The notes beneath the pieces are model-generated. The model saw only the letters and a program-made list of their open reading frames with translations. It was not told the DNA's origin and did not search any database. Shown in pieces: positions 34,909 to 43,936 of a DNA stretch of 64,000 bases. Each line of letters starts with the position of its first letter. Positions within the stretch are counted from its first letter, which is position 1. The DNA is from Mesorhizobium terrae (GTDB lineage: Bacteria; Pseudomonadota; Alphaproteobacteria; Rhizobiales; Rhizobiaceae), in assembly GCF_008727715.1 (NCBI RefSeq), contig NZ_CP044218.1, positions 2,294,001 to 2,358,000 of the forward strand. Direction: 5' to 3'. A program made the translations under genes and the position numbers.

Positions 34909-36491
34909 TGGCCGGCCATTCGCTTCGACTGCATATAGAGCAGCCAGGTCAGGGGCAGCGACAACGCCACCATGATCGCCGCATAGGGTGCGGCGGCGGC
35001 ATAGTCGATCTCGCCGCTGTAACTCCAGAACGCCATTGCCAGCGTGCGGGTGCCGTTGGGCGCCAGCATCTGGGTTGCGGTAAGTTCGTTCATGATGCCG
35101 AGCGCGACGAGTGCCATGCCCGCGGCTGCACCCGGCGCCGACAGGCGGATCGTCGTCGCCCACAGCGCCCTCAGCGGCGAACGGCCGAGACTGCCGGCGG
35201 CGCGCTCCAGTTCCACGGGCGCCTGGGCGATTGAGGCACGCAACGACACCAGCGCGCGCGGCAGGAACATCAGCACATAGGCGAACAGGATGGTGGCCAG
35301 CGTCTGGTAGAGCGGCTGCACGACACGCACGGCAATCGTAACCAGCGCCAGCGCCACCACAACGCCGGGCAGGGCGCCAACCACGTAGTTGCAGCCTTCC
35401 AGCACGCGCTGCAGGCGGCCGGGTGCGCGGATCGACAGCCAGGCCATCGGCGTGGCTGCAATCGTCGCCAGCACACCGCCGGCAACAGCAAGAAGCAGGG
35501 TCTGGCCGAGCGCCAGCCCGATCTCGTCGATACGCCAGACCTCGACGCCTCCGGCGAGGAGCCAGCTGCCAATGGTGAGGAACGGCACGCCCAGCGTCAG
35601 CGCCGTGACGGCAACCGGCAACAGCAAGCAGGGCAGGGTGGCGCGGCCGAGCACGGTGCGTGGCTTCAGGCGCGCAGCACCCGAACCGACGCGGGCATAA
35701 CGCTCCTCGCCGCGCACCAGCACTTCAAGCGTCAGCAGCACTAGGCAGCAGGCGACCAGAACGCCCGCCAGCATGTTGGCGGCAGGGCCGTTGAAGGTCG
35801 ATTGGAACTGGTCGACGATCGCCGTGGTGAACGTGTCGAAACGGACGAAGACGTAAAGCCCGTATTCGGCGAGCAGATGCAGGCCGACCAGCAGCGCGCC
35901 GCCGCACAGCGCCAGCCGCAGCTGTGGCAGCACCACGCGGAAGAATACGCGCCAGGGGCTCAGCCCCAGCGAGGCGGCCGCGTCCTCCAGAGCTGGATCG
36001 AGGCGGCGGAAGGCGGCCGACACCGGCAGATAAAGGAACGGGAAATAGGCGATCACCGACACCAGCACGCCGGCAAACAGGCCGTTGAGACCGGGCCATA
36101 GCGTGACCCAGGCATAAGAATGCACGAAGGCGGGCACGGCGAGCGGCGCCACCGCGAGCCAGGACCAGAGCCGGGCGCCGGGCAGATCGCTGCGCTCGGT
36201 CAGCCAGGCGAGCGCCACCGACAGCACCGCGCAGATCGGTACCGTCAGCAGGACCAGGAGCACGGTGTTGACCAGAAGTTCGCCGACGCGTGGCCGGAAG
36301 ACCAACTGTACGACGGTTTCCCAGCCGGTCTGGACGGCGATGAAGACGACGAAGCCGAGCGGCAGGAGCGCGAGGGCCGAAACGGCGACGGCGGCCAGCG
36401 AGATCAGCGGGAAGGCGCGGCGCGGCGTCCGCCGGCCGGTCGAACGGACCGACACACCGGTCCGTGCGAGTTCGCCCGAGGCCACCATCAA
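34905..36491 (-). CDS. fbpB: Ferric-iron ABC transporter, fused permease
   Basis: A 528-residue inner-membrane protein with about twelve helices, a fusion of two permease halves as usual for FbpB/SfuB. Two EAA-type loops are visible: '[23 protein letters not shown]' in the first half and '[23 protein letters not shown]' in the second. Each would contact one ATPase subunit. It follows the binding-protein gene after a strong hairpin and overlaps the ATPase gene by four bases. Confidence 0.9.
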   Translation of the reverse strand: MMVASGELARTGVSVRSTGRRTPRRAFPLISLAAVAVSALALLPLGFVVFIAVQTGWETVVQLVFRPRVGELLVNTVLLVLLTVPICAVLSVALAWLTERSDLPGARLWSWLAVAPLAVPAFVHSYAWVTLWPGLNGLFAGVLVSVIAYFPFLYLPVSAAFRRLDPALEDAAASLGLSPWRVFFRVVLPQLRLALCGGALLVGLHLLAEYGLYVFVRFDTFTTAIVDQFQSTFNGPAANMLAGVLVACCLVLLTLEVLVRGEERYARVGSGAARLKPRTVLGRATLPCLLLPVAVTALTLGVPFLTIGSWLLAGGVEVWRIDEIGLALGQTLLLAVAGGVLATIAATPMAWLSIRAPGRLQRVLEGCNYVVGALPGVVVALALVTIAVRVVQPLYQTLATILFAYVLMFLPRALVSLRASIAQAPVELERAAGSLGRSPLRALWATTIRLSAPGAAAGMALVALGIMNELTATQMLAPNGTRTLAMAFWSYSGEIDYAAAAPYAAIMVALSLPLTWLLYMQSKRMAGQ

Positions 36492-36587
36492 GTCACCCGC
36501 ATAGCCGCGCCTGCCTGTGGCGAGCAGCCTTTGAAGGGTGGATTGCGGCGGGTTCGGGCATCAAGAACAGTATCTCGGAAACGAAAT

Positions 36588-36610
36588 GCTCCCGCGGGGA
36601 CCGCGGGAGC
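36588..36610. repeat. Intercistronic stem-loop between fbpA and fbpB
   Basis: GCTCCCGCGG (36588-36597), a 3-base loop, then CCGCGGGAGC (36601-36610): a perfect 10-bp GC-rich stem. On the minus (coding) strand it is followed by ATTTCGTTTCC, a weak T-rich stretch. It lies 34 bases past the binding-protein stop and about 97 bases before the permease start, and may act as a partial terminator or protect the upstream mRNA. Confidence 0.75.
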
Positions 36611-36644
36611 GTTGTCGGCGAAGTCCTTTTAGGACGAATGCCGG

Positions 36645-37658
36645 CTAAAGCAAGCCAGCCGCCGTCATCAGGTCGGTCACCTTCTTGGAGTTCAGCTTCT
36701 GCGGGTCGATCTTGGGCGCCTGCAGGTCGGCAAGCGGAACCAGCTTGGTGTTCGACTGCGCGTCCTTGCCGACCGCGTATTCGAAGGACGTGCCGGTCTT
36801 CAGGATCTCCTGGCCGCCCTTGCCGGCCAGCCATTTGACGAAAGCCTGGGCTTCCTTCTGATGCTTGGACGAAGCCAGCACGCCGGCACCCGAGATTGAG
36901 ACGAACGCGCCCGGATCCTGGTTCTTGAAATAGTGCATGCCGATGTTCTTGCTGTTCTCGCCGGTCTTATTCTGATCGCCGAAATAGTAATAGTGATAGA
37001 TCACGCCGCCTTCGACCTGACCGGCGTTGACCGCCTTCATCACGGTGCTGTTGCCTTTGAACGGCTTGAAGTTCTCCTTCATGGCCTTCAGCCAGGTGGC
37101 GGTGGCTTCCTCGCCCTTTAATTCGAGCAAGGCGGAGACGATGGCCTGGAAATCGGCGCCGGACGGCGAAGCGCCCCAACGGCCCTTCCACTTGGCATCG
37201 GCGAGGTCGAGCAGCGACTTCGGCAGCTGGTCTTCCTTCAGCTTGTCCTTGTTGTAGACGAATACGGTGCTGCGGGCGGCGATGCCGACCCACTTGCTGT
37301 CGGACGGGCGGTACTGGTCAGGCACCAGCGCCAGCGTGTCGGCCTCGATCGGCGCGAACAGGCCGGCGGCGTCAACCAGTGCCATGGCCGGCGAATTCTC
37401 GGTCAGGAAGACGTCGGCGGACGAGGCCTTGCCTTCGGCGACGATCTGGTTGGAGAACTCGCTGTCGCCGCCATTGCGTAGCGTCACCTTGATACCGGTT
37501 TCCTTGGTGAAGGCTTCGGCCCATTCCTTGCCGAGGCTTTCGTGCTGGGCATTGTAGACGACGATGCCTTCCGCGTCGGCGGCCGTAACCGGCAAAGCGG
37601 TGAAACCGGCCGTCAGCGCAGCCGCGCCAGCCAGCATCGAAAGAATGGACTTCATCAT
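36645..37658 (-). CDS. fbpA: Ferric-iron ABC transporter, binding protein
   Basis: A 337-residue periplasmic binding protein with a signal peptide ending 'LPVTAADA'. The mature start 'EGIVVYNAQHESLGKEWAEAF' contains the His/Glu region, and 'GGVIYHYYYFGDQ' holds the adjacent tyrosines that bind ferric iron in FbpA-type proteins. The ATG at 37658 is preceded by GAGGAGAAC, a strong ribosome-binding site, which decides against an in-frame start eight codons upstream. It heads the operon. I could not find a convincing Fur, RirA or Irr box upstream. Confidence 0.9.
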   Translation of the reverse strand: MMKSILSMLAGAAALTAGFTALPVTAADAEGIVVYNAQHESLGKEWAEAFTKETGIKVTLRNGGDSEFSNQIVAEGKASSADVFLTENSPAMALVDAAGLFAPIEADTLALVPDQYRPSDSKWVGIAARSTVFVYNKDKLKEDQLPKSLLDLADAKWKGRWGASPSGADFQAIVSALLELKGEEATATWLKAMKENFKPFKGNSTVMKAVNAGQVEGGVIYHYYYFGDQNKTGENSKNIGMHYFKNQDPGAFVSISGAGVLASSKHQKEAQAFVKWLAGKGGQEILKTGTSFEYAVGKDAQSNTKLVPLADLQAPKIDPQKLNSKKVTDLMTAAGLL

Positions 37659-38414
37659 GTTCTCCTCGGTTGAACGAACCAATCGCGGCAGCAGCTATCG
37701 ATACATGATCGTCTGAGTCAAGAATTTGTCGCGCGGGACACCTGCGTCATGACGACCATTGTCGTGAAAGGCCTGTTCGAGCGCACGCCGCTTCATCATC
37801 CTGACGCCTGCTGCCAAAATTTCGGCATCCAGTCGACCCGAGGTGGCGTTGTGACACCTGCCGAACGCCAGCACGCGACCACCGTTCGCAGCCGGCGATT
37901 CGCGGTTTCCAACTTCGCACGAGCGTTGCTCGTCGCGCCTCCAGAGCTGGGTTGTGCAAAGGTTCGCTGACTGGCCGTTCAGCAGGAAAGATAGGAATAA
38001 TGCCGCGTTTCCAGCTGGTTATGATGTCATCGCTACAGGCATCGCTGGGTGATTTGCCGGTTCTTCAAGCGGCTGACGAAGCGATCGCAACTATCAGCAA
38101 GGCGGCGTCAAGCAGACAAAGCGGCAGGGGTTGCCGTGCTCGCTGGGGAGGCGGGAGCCGTGCAGCAATCCGCTGGGAAAGTCTTTTGCCTTCCCGGTAC
38201 AAACATGCCGCAATCGCGCGAAAATCATTGGCCGTTGCGGTGCGGGTGGGCACCTGAAGGTAACCGCACCTATTTTTACCACTGTCTAATAAGCAACTTT
38301 CATGTAAAAACCGCGCGCCGCCGATCACGGTAATTTGAACAAGGCGATGCGCATCCCCATATCCAGCGCGCCGACCGGCGACGCGGCGGGGGTTCACGCT
38401 CATACCGGAAGACG
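37659..38414. other. 756-base intergenic stretch without a supportable gene
   Basis: This divergent gap separates fbpA from the RND operon. Short open frames occur on both strands but have no family resemblance, no good ribosome-binding site and atypical composition (many His, Cys and Arg). Visible structure: an inverted repeat GGTGCGG/CCGCACC (38239-38245 and 38264-38270) followed by TATTTTTACC, terminator-like on the plus strand, and TTTTTAC/GTAAAAA arms at 38273-38279 and 38304-38310. A -35-like TTGACT for fbpA lies at 37716-37721 on the minus strand, without a good -10. It may hold a small RNA or decayed DNA. Confidence 0.4.
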
Positions 38415-39575
38415 ATGATGCCGAAAATCAGGTTTCATAAGGTTGCTGCCATTGTGGTGCTCGTCGGCTTCGCCGCCTGGGTGGCCACGGGGCATTTCTC
38501 ATCCGTTGGCAGCGCGTCGAACGCCGACCAGCCAAAGGCCGGGACCGATGCGAAAGCGAAGTCTGGCCCGACCGAGCAGAAAGTCTCGCTGCGCATCGTC
38601 AAGGTGGTGACGCCGCCGCGCAGCGAACATGCGCGCGCTATCCGCGTTTCCGGTATCACCGAAGCCGATAAGCGCGCGGTGCTCGCGACCCGTGTCGCCG
38701 GTATTATCGGCGAATTGCCGGTGAAGCAGGGCGACCGCGTCAAGATCGGCGATGTCGTGCTGAAGCTCCACGCCGAGGAGAAGGTTTCCGCCGTCGAGAA
38801 CGCCCGGCAGTTGAAGGGGCAGCGCCAGGCGGAGCTGGATGCGGCCGAGCGGCTGGCCAAGACCGGCAATCTGGCCAAGCTCCAGCTGGACAGCGCCCGC
38901 TCGGCGCTGGCATTGGCGACATCGCTGCTCGACGCCGCTGAAATGGAACTGGCACGCAAGGAAGTGAAGGCGCCATTCGATGGCGTCATCGACCGTATTC
39001 CGGTCCAGCTCGGCAGCGCCGTGCCGCTTGGCGGCGAGGTGGCGACGATCCTCAGCCTCGATCCGGTGATCGCCCGCGGCGAAGTCAGCGAGCGCGACCT
39101 TGGCTATCTCAAGATCGGCGACAAGGCCAATGTGCGCCTGGTCAGCGGCCAGGTCGCGGAAGGGACCGTGCGCTACATCAGCCGCGATGCCTCAACCGCC
39201 ACCCGTACCTTCCGTGTCGAGATCGCCATCCCGAATGGCGATGGCGCGATCCCTGCTGGCATGACGGCCGAGATCACGCTTGCGGCCAAGCCGACCGATG
39301 CGATCGTGCTGCCGCGCTCGGTGGTGACGCTGAGCAACAAGGGCGACCTCGGCATCCGCGCCGTCGGCAAGGACAACAAGGTCGCCTTCTTCCCGATCGA
39401 TCTGGTCGACGACATGCCGAACGGCCTGGTGCTCGGCGGCATTCCTGCCGATGCGCGGGTCATTGTCGCTGGCCAGGAGCTGGTTGCCGAAGGCGATGTC
39501 GTGCAGCCAGTCGAAGCCGATCTGCAGGAAATCAAGAAGCTGGTCGGCGGCGATGCCGCCTCCGGTGCGCTCTAG
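38415..39575 (+). CDS. RND efflux periplasmic adaptor (membrane fusion protein)
   Basis: A 386-residue adaptor with one N-terminal membrane anchor ('VAAIVVLVGFAAWVATGHF'). The biotinyl-lipoyl half motifs are 'GELPVKQGDRVKIGDVVLKL' and 'VKAPFDGVIDRIPVQLGSAV'; between them lies a coiled-coil hairpin rich in Ala, Glu and Leu ('ERLAKTGNLAKLQLDSARSAL'). A beta-barrel and a membrane-proximal domain follow. It bridges the RND pump encoded next and an outer-membrane channel that is not encoded here. GGAAGACG precedes the ATG pair at 38415/38418. Confidence 0.9.
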   Translation: MMPKIRFHKVAAIVVLVGFAAWVATGHFSSVGSASNADQPKAGTDAKAKSGPTEQKVSLRIVKVVTPPRSEHARAIRVSGITEADKRAVLATRVAGIIGELPVKQGDRVKIGDVVLKLHAEEKVSAVENARQLKGQRQAELDAAERLAKTGNLAKLQLDSARSALALATSLLDAAEMELARKEVKAPFDGVIDRIPVQLGSAVPLGGEVATILSLDPVIARGEVSERDLGYLKIGDKANVRLVSGQVAEGTVRYISRDASTATRTFRVEIAIPNGDGAIPAGMTAEITLAAKPTDAIVLPRSVVTLSNKGDLGIRAVGKDNKVAFFPIDLVDDMPNGLVLGGIPADARVIVAGQELVAEGDVVQPVEADLQEIKKLVGGDAASGAL

Positions 39576-39626
39576 TCGCTTTTATCCGGGCCGATCGGTC
39601 CTCATCCACTTACGGGATCTGACCCC

Positions 39627-42600
39627 ATGGATATCGTCACGCTTGCCATCAAGAATGCGCGGCTGACCATTTCGGTGCTGGTGTTCCTGCTGCTCGCAGG
39701 CGCCATTGCCTATATGTCGGTGCCCAAGGAAGCCGAACCGGACGTTCCGATTCCGATGATGTATGTTTCCCTGGTCTATCAGGGCATCTCGCCGGAAGAT
39801 TCCGAGCGGCTGCTGCTGAGACCCGTCGAGACCAAGCTCAAAAGCCTGAAGGGCCTGAAGGAAATGCGTTCGGCCGCATTCCAGGGCGGTGGCTATGTGC
39901 TGGTCGAGTTCGATCCCTCGACCGATCTGTCCCAGGCGCTGCAGGACACGCGCTCCAAGGTGCAGGATGCCAAAGCCGATCTGCCGCAGGCGGCGGAGGA
40001 GCCGACGGTCAACGAGGTCAATATTTCCGAATTCCCGGTGCTGGTCGTTACTCTCTCCGGCCATGTGCCCGAGCGTGTGCTGACCGCCGCCGCGCGCGAA
40101 TTGCGCGACCGCATCGAGGAAGTTCCGGGCGTGCTGGAAGGCACGCTGCAAGGCGCGCGCAAGGACCTCGTCGAAGTCGTCGTCGATCCGGTCAAGCTTT
40201 CCTCATACGGGTTGCAGCTTGATCAACTGATGCAGGGCGTCGGCGCGTCCAACAGCCTGGTCGCGGCCGGCAATATCGAGGGCGCGGAAGGCAAATACGC
40301 GGTCAAGGTGCCATCGCTCATCGAGACACCGGAAGACGTCGCCAACCTGCCGGTGGTGGCGCGGCCGAACGCCGTGGTGCAGGCGAAGGATGTCGCGACC
40401 ATCCGCTCCACTTTCAAGGACGCCGAAACCATCACCCGGCTGGACGGCAAGCCGGCCATCGCCATCGAAGTGAAGAAGCGCATCGGCGCCAACATCGTCG
40501 AGACGATCGAGGGCGCGAAGAAGGTCGCCGACGAGTTCGTCAAGGTCGCACCGCCGGGCATGGAAGTCACCTACACGCAGGACAAGTCCGTCTTCGTGAA
40601 GCAGCTTCTCAACGATCTGCAGAACCACGTGATGATCGCCGTCATCCTGGTCTTCATCGTCATCCTCTACGCGCTGTCGGGACGCGCCTCGCTGCTCATC
40701 GGTCTGGCCATCCCGTCATCGTTCCTGATCGGTATCCTGCTACTTGCCATGATGGGCTACACGATCAACATGATCGTGCTGTTCAGCCTGATCCTGGCCG
40801 TCGGCATGCTGGTGGACGATGCCATCATCGTCACCGAATTCGCCGAGCGGCGCATGACGGAAGGCATGCCGAAGGAAGAAGCCTTCGCGCTTGCCGCCAA
40901 GCGCATGGCCGGTCCGGTCATCGCGGCTACCATGACGCGTATCGCCGCCTTCTCGCCGCTCTTGTTCTGGCCGGGCATCATCGGCGACTTCATGAAATAC
41001 CTGCCGATCACGCTGATCGTCACGCTGGCGGCCTCGATGCTTTATGCGCTGGTGTTCACGCCGACGCTCGGCGCCATATTCGCCAAGGCCGAATTGCACA
41101 GCGAGGAAGAGCGCAAGGACGGCGCCTATATGGCGCTGGTGCGCAAGGCCGTGCAGTACCCGAAGACGGTGCTGATGCTGACGGTCGTGCTCCTGGTCGG
41201 CGTGCAGGTCGCTTATTCCAAATACGGCGCCGGCGTCGAATTCTTCCCGAATGTCGAGCCGGACTACGGCCTTCTCTATGTGCATGCGCGCGGCAACCTC
41301 TCATTGGCCGAGATGGACGCGGCGACGCGCATTGCCGAAAACAAGCTGGTTGGCTGGCCGGGGATCAAATCGGTCTATACCCGTGTCGGCAAGACTCAAG
41401 GCGGCGGCGCCGACATTCCCGAAGACGTCGTCGGCGTCATCCAGTATGAGTTCGTCGACTGGCGCGAGCGCAAGTCGGCCAATCAGATCCTGCACGAATT
41501 GCGCGAAGTTATGGCCGGCATTCCTGGCGTCGACGTGGAAGTGCGCGTGCCGGAAGCCGGCCCGCCAACCGGCAAGGCTATTCAGGTGCGTATTTCGGCC
41601 GCCGATCCGGCTGGCATCGAGAAAGTGGCGCGCGACGTCGCCGCCCGCGTCGCCAAAGTGCCGCATGTCATCGACGTGTCGGATGGCCTGCCGCCGCCCG
41701 GCATCGACTGGGCGCTGGAGGTCGACCGCAGCAAGGCGGCGCAATACGGCGTCAATCCGACCTCGGTTGGCACCGTCGTGCAACTCGTTACCAACGGGCT
41801 GAAGCTCAGCGAATACCGCCCGGCCGGTGCCGACGATGCCGTCGACATCCGCCTGCGGCTGCCGGAAGATCGGCGCACGCTGTCGACGCTGGACGAACTG
41901 CGCGTGCAGACCAGCCAGGGTTCGGTGCCGATCTCGAATTTCGTCGTCCGCAAGCCGGAGCCGCGCGTCGGCACGCTGCACCGCATCGACAGCGCCCGCA
42001 CCGTGGTGGTGCAGGCCAACGTTGCCGCCGGAGGGCAAGTGGCGGCCGTGCAGGCCGAGGTGACCAAGGCGATTGCCGACATGGGCCTGCCTTCGCACTT
42101 CCGCTGGAAGCTCGCCGGTTCTAACAAGGACAGCGCGGAAGCCAGTTCCTTCCTGTCGAAGGCGTTCGGCGCGGCGATCTTCCTGATCTTCCTGGTGCTG
42201 CTGGCGCAGTTCAACAAGTTCACCTCGGTGTTGCTGGTGCTCTCCTGCGTGATCATGGCGACGATCGGCGTGTTCCTCGGGCTTATGATGACCGGTCAGG
42301 CTTTCGGCATCGTCATGTCCGGCATCGGCGTGATCGCGCTGGCCGGGGTCGTGGTGAACAACAATATCGTGCTGATCGACACTTACGACCGACTGCGCGA
42401 AGAGGGCTGGGACAAGACCGAGGCGGTGCTGCAGACCTGCCGCGAACGCGCCCGCCCGGTGGTGCTGACGGCGGTGTCGGCGATCCTCGGCGTGCTGCCC
42501 ATCGCCTTCGGCCTCGGTCTTGAAATCTTCCACCATGAGACGACGATCAACGCGCCGTCGACGCAGTGGTGGATTTCGCTGTCCTCGGCCATCGTCTTCG

Positions 42601-42788
42601 GCCTGTCTTTCGCTACGCTTCTGACGCTGGTGGTGACGCCGGCCATGCTGATGGTGTTCACCCGCGCCAAGCGCAAGCCCGGCCAGCGCGGCTGGCTCGG
42701 TCGCCTGTTCAGGCGCCGCGAGGCCGCGTCGAATGACGACGTGGCCGGTGCCGACGCGGTTGGCGCGCTGCGCAAAGCGGCCGAATAA
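39627..42788 (+). CDS. RND-family efflux pump (AcrB/HAE1-like)
   Basis: A 1053-residue inner-membrane proton antiporter with twelve helices and two large periplasmic loops. The N-terminus 'MDIVTLAIKNARLTISVLVF' enters TM1; the proton-relay aspartate pair is in TM4 ('VGMLVDDAIIVTEFAERRM'), and the second half carries 'GIVMSGIGVIALAGVVVNNNIVLID'. The sequence 'AEPDVPIPMMYVSLVYQGISPEDSE' is typical of the hydrophobe/amphiphile exporters, not metal exporters. The substrate is unknown. It lies 51 bases after the adaptor and ends at a strong terminator. Confidence 0.93.
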   Translation: MDIVTLAIKNARLTISVLVFLLLAGAIAYMSVPKEAEPDVPIPMMYVSLVYQGISPEDSERLLLRPVETKLKSLKGLKEMRSAAFQGGGYVLVEFDPSTDLSQALQDTRSKVQDAKADLPQAAEEPTVNEVNISEFPVLVVTLSGHVPERVLTAAARELRDRIEEVPGVLEGTLQGARKDLVEVVVDPVKLSSYGLQLDQLMQGVGASNSLVAAGNIEGAEGKYAVKVPSLIETPEDVANLPVVARPNAVVQAKDVATIRSTFKDAETITRLDGKPAIAIEVKKRIGANIVETIEGAKKVADEFVKVAPPGMEVTYTQDKSVFVKQLLNDLQNHVMIAVILVFIVILYALSGRASLLIGLAIPSSFLIGILLLAMMGYTINMIVLFSLILAVGMLVDDAIIVTEFAERRMTEGMPKEEAFALAAKRMAGPVIAATMTRIAAFSPLLFWPGIIGDFMKYLPITLIVTLAASMLYALVFTPTLGAIFAKAELHSEEERKDGAYMALVRKAVQYPKTVLMLTVVLLVGVQVAYSKYGAGVEFFPNVEPDYGLLYVHARGNLSLAEMDAATRIAENKLVGWPGIKSVYTRVGKTQGGGADIPEDVVGVIQYEFVDWRERKSANQILHELREVMAGIPGVDVEVRVPEAGPPTGKAIQVRISAADPAGIEKVARDVAARVAKVPHVIDVSDGLPPPGIDWALEVDRSKAAQYGVNPTSVGTVVQLVTNGLKLSEYRPAGADDAVDIRLRLPEDRRTLSTLDELRVQTSQGSVPISNFVVRKPEPRVGTLHRIDSARTVVVQANVAAGGQVAAVQAEVTKAIADMGLPSHFRWKLAGSNKDSAEASSFLSKAFGAAIFLIFLVLLAQFNKFTSVLLVLSCVIMATIGVFLGLMMTGQAFGIVMSGIGVIALAGVVVNNNIVLIDTYDRLREEGWDKTEAVLQTCRERARPVVLTAVSAILGVLPIAFGLGLEIFHHETTINAPSTQWWISLSSAIVFGLSFATLLTLVVTPAMLMVFTRAKRKPGQRGWLGRLFRRREAASNDDVAGADAVGALRKAAE

Positions 42789-42810
42789 ACGGCAAGAAGT
42801 CAGACGAACA

Positions 42811-42844
42811 AAAGGCCGCCCGTTTTCCCGGGCGGCCTTTTTTG
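42811..42844. terminator. Strong bidirectional Rho-independent terminator
   Basis: AGGCCGCCCG (42813-42822), a TTTTCC loop, then CGGGCGGCCT (42829-42838) followed by TTTTTT; the other side has AAAA before the stem, so it works on both strands. It separates the RND operon from the convergent NmrA-like gene. Confidence 0.9.
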
Positions 42845-42870
42845 CTTGGCGCGTTGTTCGCGCCGGGCGG

Positions 42871-43836
42871 TCAGGCGGCTTCGGCGTGCGAGGCGACGCT
42901 GGCCACCGGGATGCCAAGGTCGGTCAGGGCTTCGGCAACGGAGCGGTCGAGCGGCGTGTGCGGGATCGATCCGATCAGCTTTTCCAGCCTGCCGGAGACC
43001 AGCCGATGCGGCTCGAAGCGCAGATAGGACATCGACACGAGTGCCTTCCACATCGGCACGAACGGCGCGCCAACCCTCAACACCCACCAGGGCATGGCGG
43101 CCATGCTGAGCTTGCGGCCGACTGCCTTTTCCATCGCCGCCTTCATGTCCATGTCGGTGACGGCATGGCCGGGGAAGTGAAGCGTCTCATAGGTGCCGAG
43201 CCGGTCGAGATTGTCGGCAAGCGCGACGAAGGTGGCGGCGAGGTCGGGCAAATAGGCCCATTCATGCACGATGTCGGTCGGGCCGGCGGCCGTGTAGACG
43301 CCCTTCTGAACTTTCGAGGCCATCACCATGTCGAACCATGAGCCGGTTCCGGTGCCGCCGAAGAAATCGCCGGCGCGCAACTGGATGGTACGCAGGCGGC
43401 CAGCTTCGGCCTCAGTGCGCAGCATGTCTTCCAGCTCAACGCGAATGCGTCCCTTCTCGGTCGTCGGCCGGATCGGCGCGTCCTCGGTGATGAATTCGGG
43501 GATAGGCGAGCCGTAATTGTAGACGTTGCCCGGGAACAGCAGCACCGCGCCATTGGCCTCGCAGGCGGCGACAACATTCCTGGCCATCGGCAGCACGCTG
43601 CTCCAGTCGGAATAGATTGGATTGAGGCCGTGGAAGACGATATCGACGCCCTGGGTGGCGCGAATCAGCGCGTTGCGGTCGAGTGCGTCCGCGGCGACGG
43701 CCTCGGCGCCGGCGAGGTCCGCCGGCAGCTTGCCGCTGCGGGTGATGGCGCGGACATCATATCCTGCCTCGACGAAAGCCTTGCCGACAGCGCGGCCGAG
43801 GCGTCCATTGGCACCGAGGATTGCGATCGTGGTCAT
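42871..43836 (-). CDS. NAD(P)-dependent epimerase/NmrA-like Rossmann protein
   Basis: A 321-residue protein with the extended or atypical short-chain dehydrogenase fold. The dinucleotide motif is GANGRLG in 'TIAILGANGRLGRAVGKAF'. 'DIVFHGLNPIYSDWSSVLPM', 'FPGNVYNYGSP' and 'TIQLRAGDFFGG' give the sugar-epimerase-like body, but a clear YxxxK pair is not evident ('VYNYG' instead), so it may bind rather than turn over a substrate. The ATG at 43836 starts the Rossmann strand. It is divergent from a LysR gene and likely its target. Confidence 0.8.
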   Translation of the reverse strand: MTTIAILGANGRLGRAVGKAFVEAGYDVRAITRSGKLPADLAGAEAVAADALDRNALIRATQGVDIVFHGLNPIYSDWSSVLPMARNVVAACEANGAVLLFPGNVYNYGSPIPEFITEDAPIRPTTEKGRIRVELEDMLRTEAEAGRLRTIQLRAGDFFGGTGTGSWFDMVMASKVQKGVYTAAGPTDIVHEWAYLPDLAATFVALADNLDRLGTYETLHFPGHAVTDMDMKAAMEKAVGRKLSMAAMPWWVLRVGAPFVPMWKALVSMSYLRFEPHRLVSGRLEKLIGSIPHTPLDRSVAEALTDLGIPVASVASHAEAA

Positions 43837-43918
43837 TGAATGTCTCCGTGTTCGGGTTTCGATGGCCCTATTTTCTCTTTTCGCGGGCGAATGAAAATTG
43901 ACGTAATTCGGCGTTCTG

Positions 43919-43936
43919 ATATTCATTTTTGAATAT
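43919..43936. promoter_or_regulatory. Putative LysR operator overlapping the regulator's start
   Basis: ATATTCA-TTTT-TGAATAT is a perfect 7-bp inverted repeat of 18 bases. Its right arm covers the first two bases of the LysR ATG (43935). It fits a LysR-type T-N11-A site and suggests autorepression together with control of the divergent NmrA-like gene. Confidence 0.55.

Noticed and set aside
37693-37721. TTGACT with a downstream ATAGCT considered as the fbpA promoter
   Set aside because: Spacing is 17 bases but the -10 element is very poor; mentioned only as a -35-like sequence.
37749-38403. Several short open frames in the gap before the RND operon
   Set aside because: No ribosome-binding sites, no family resemblance and overlapping frames on both strands; kept as non-coding.
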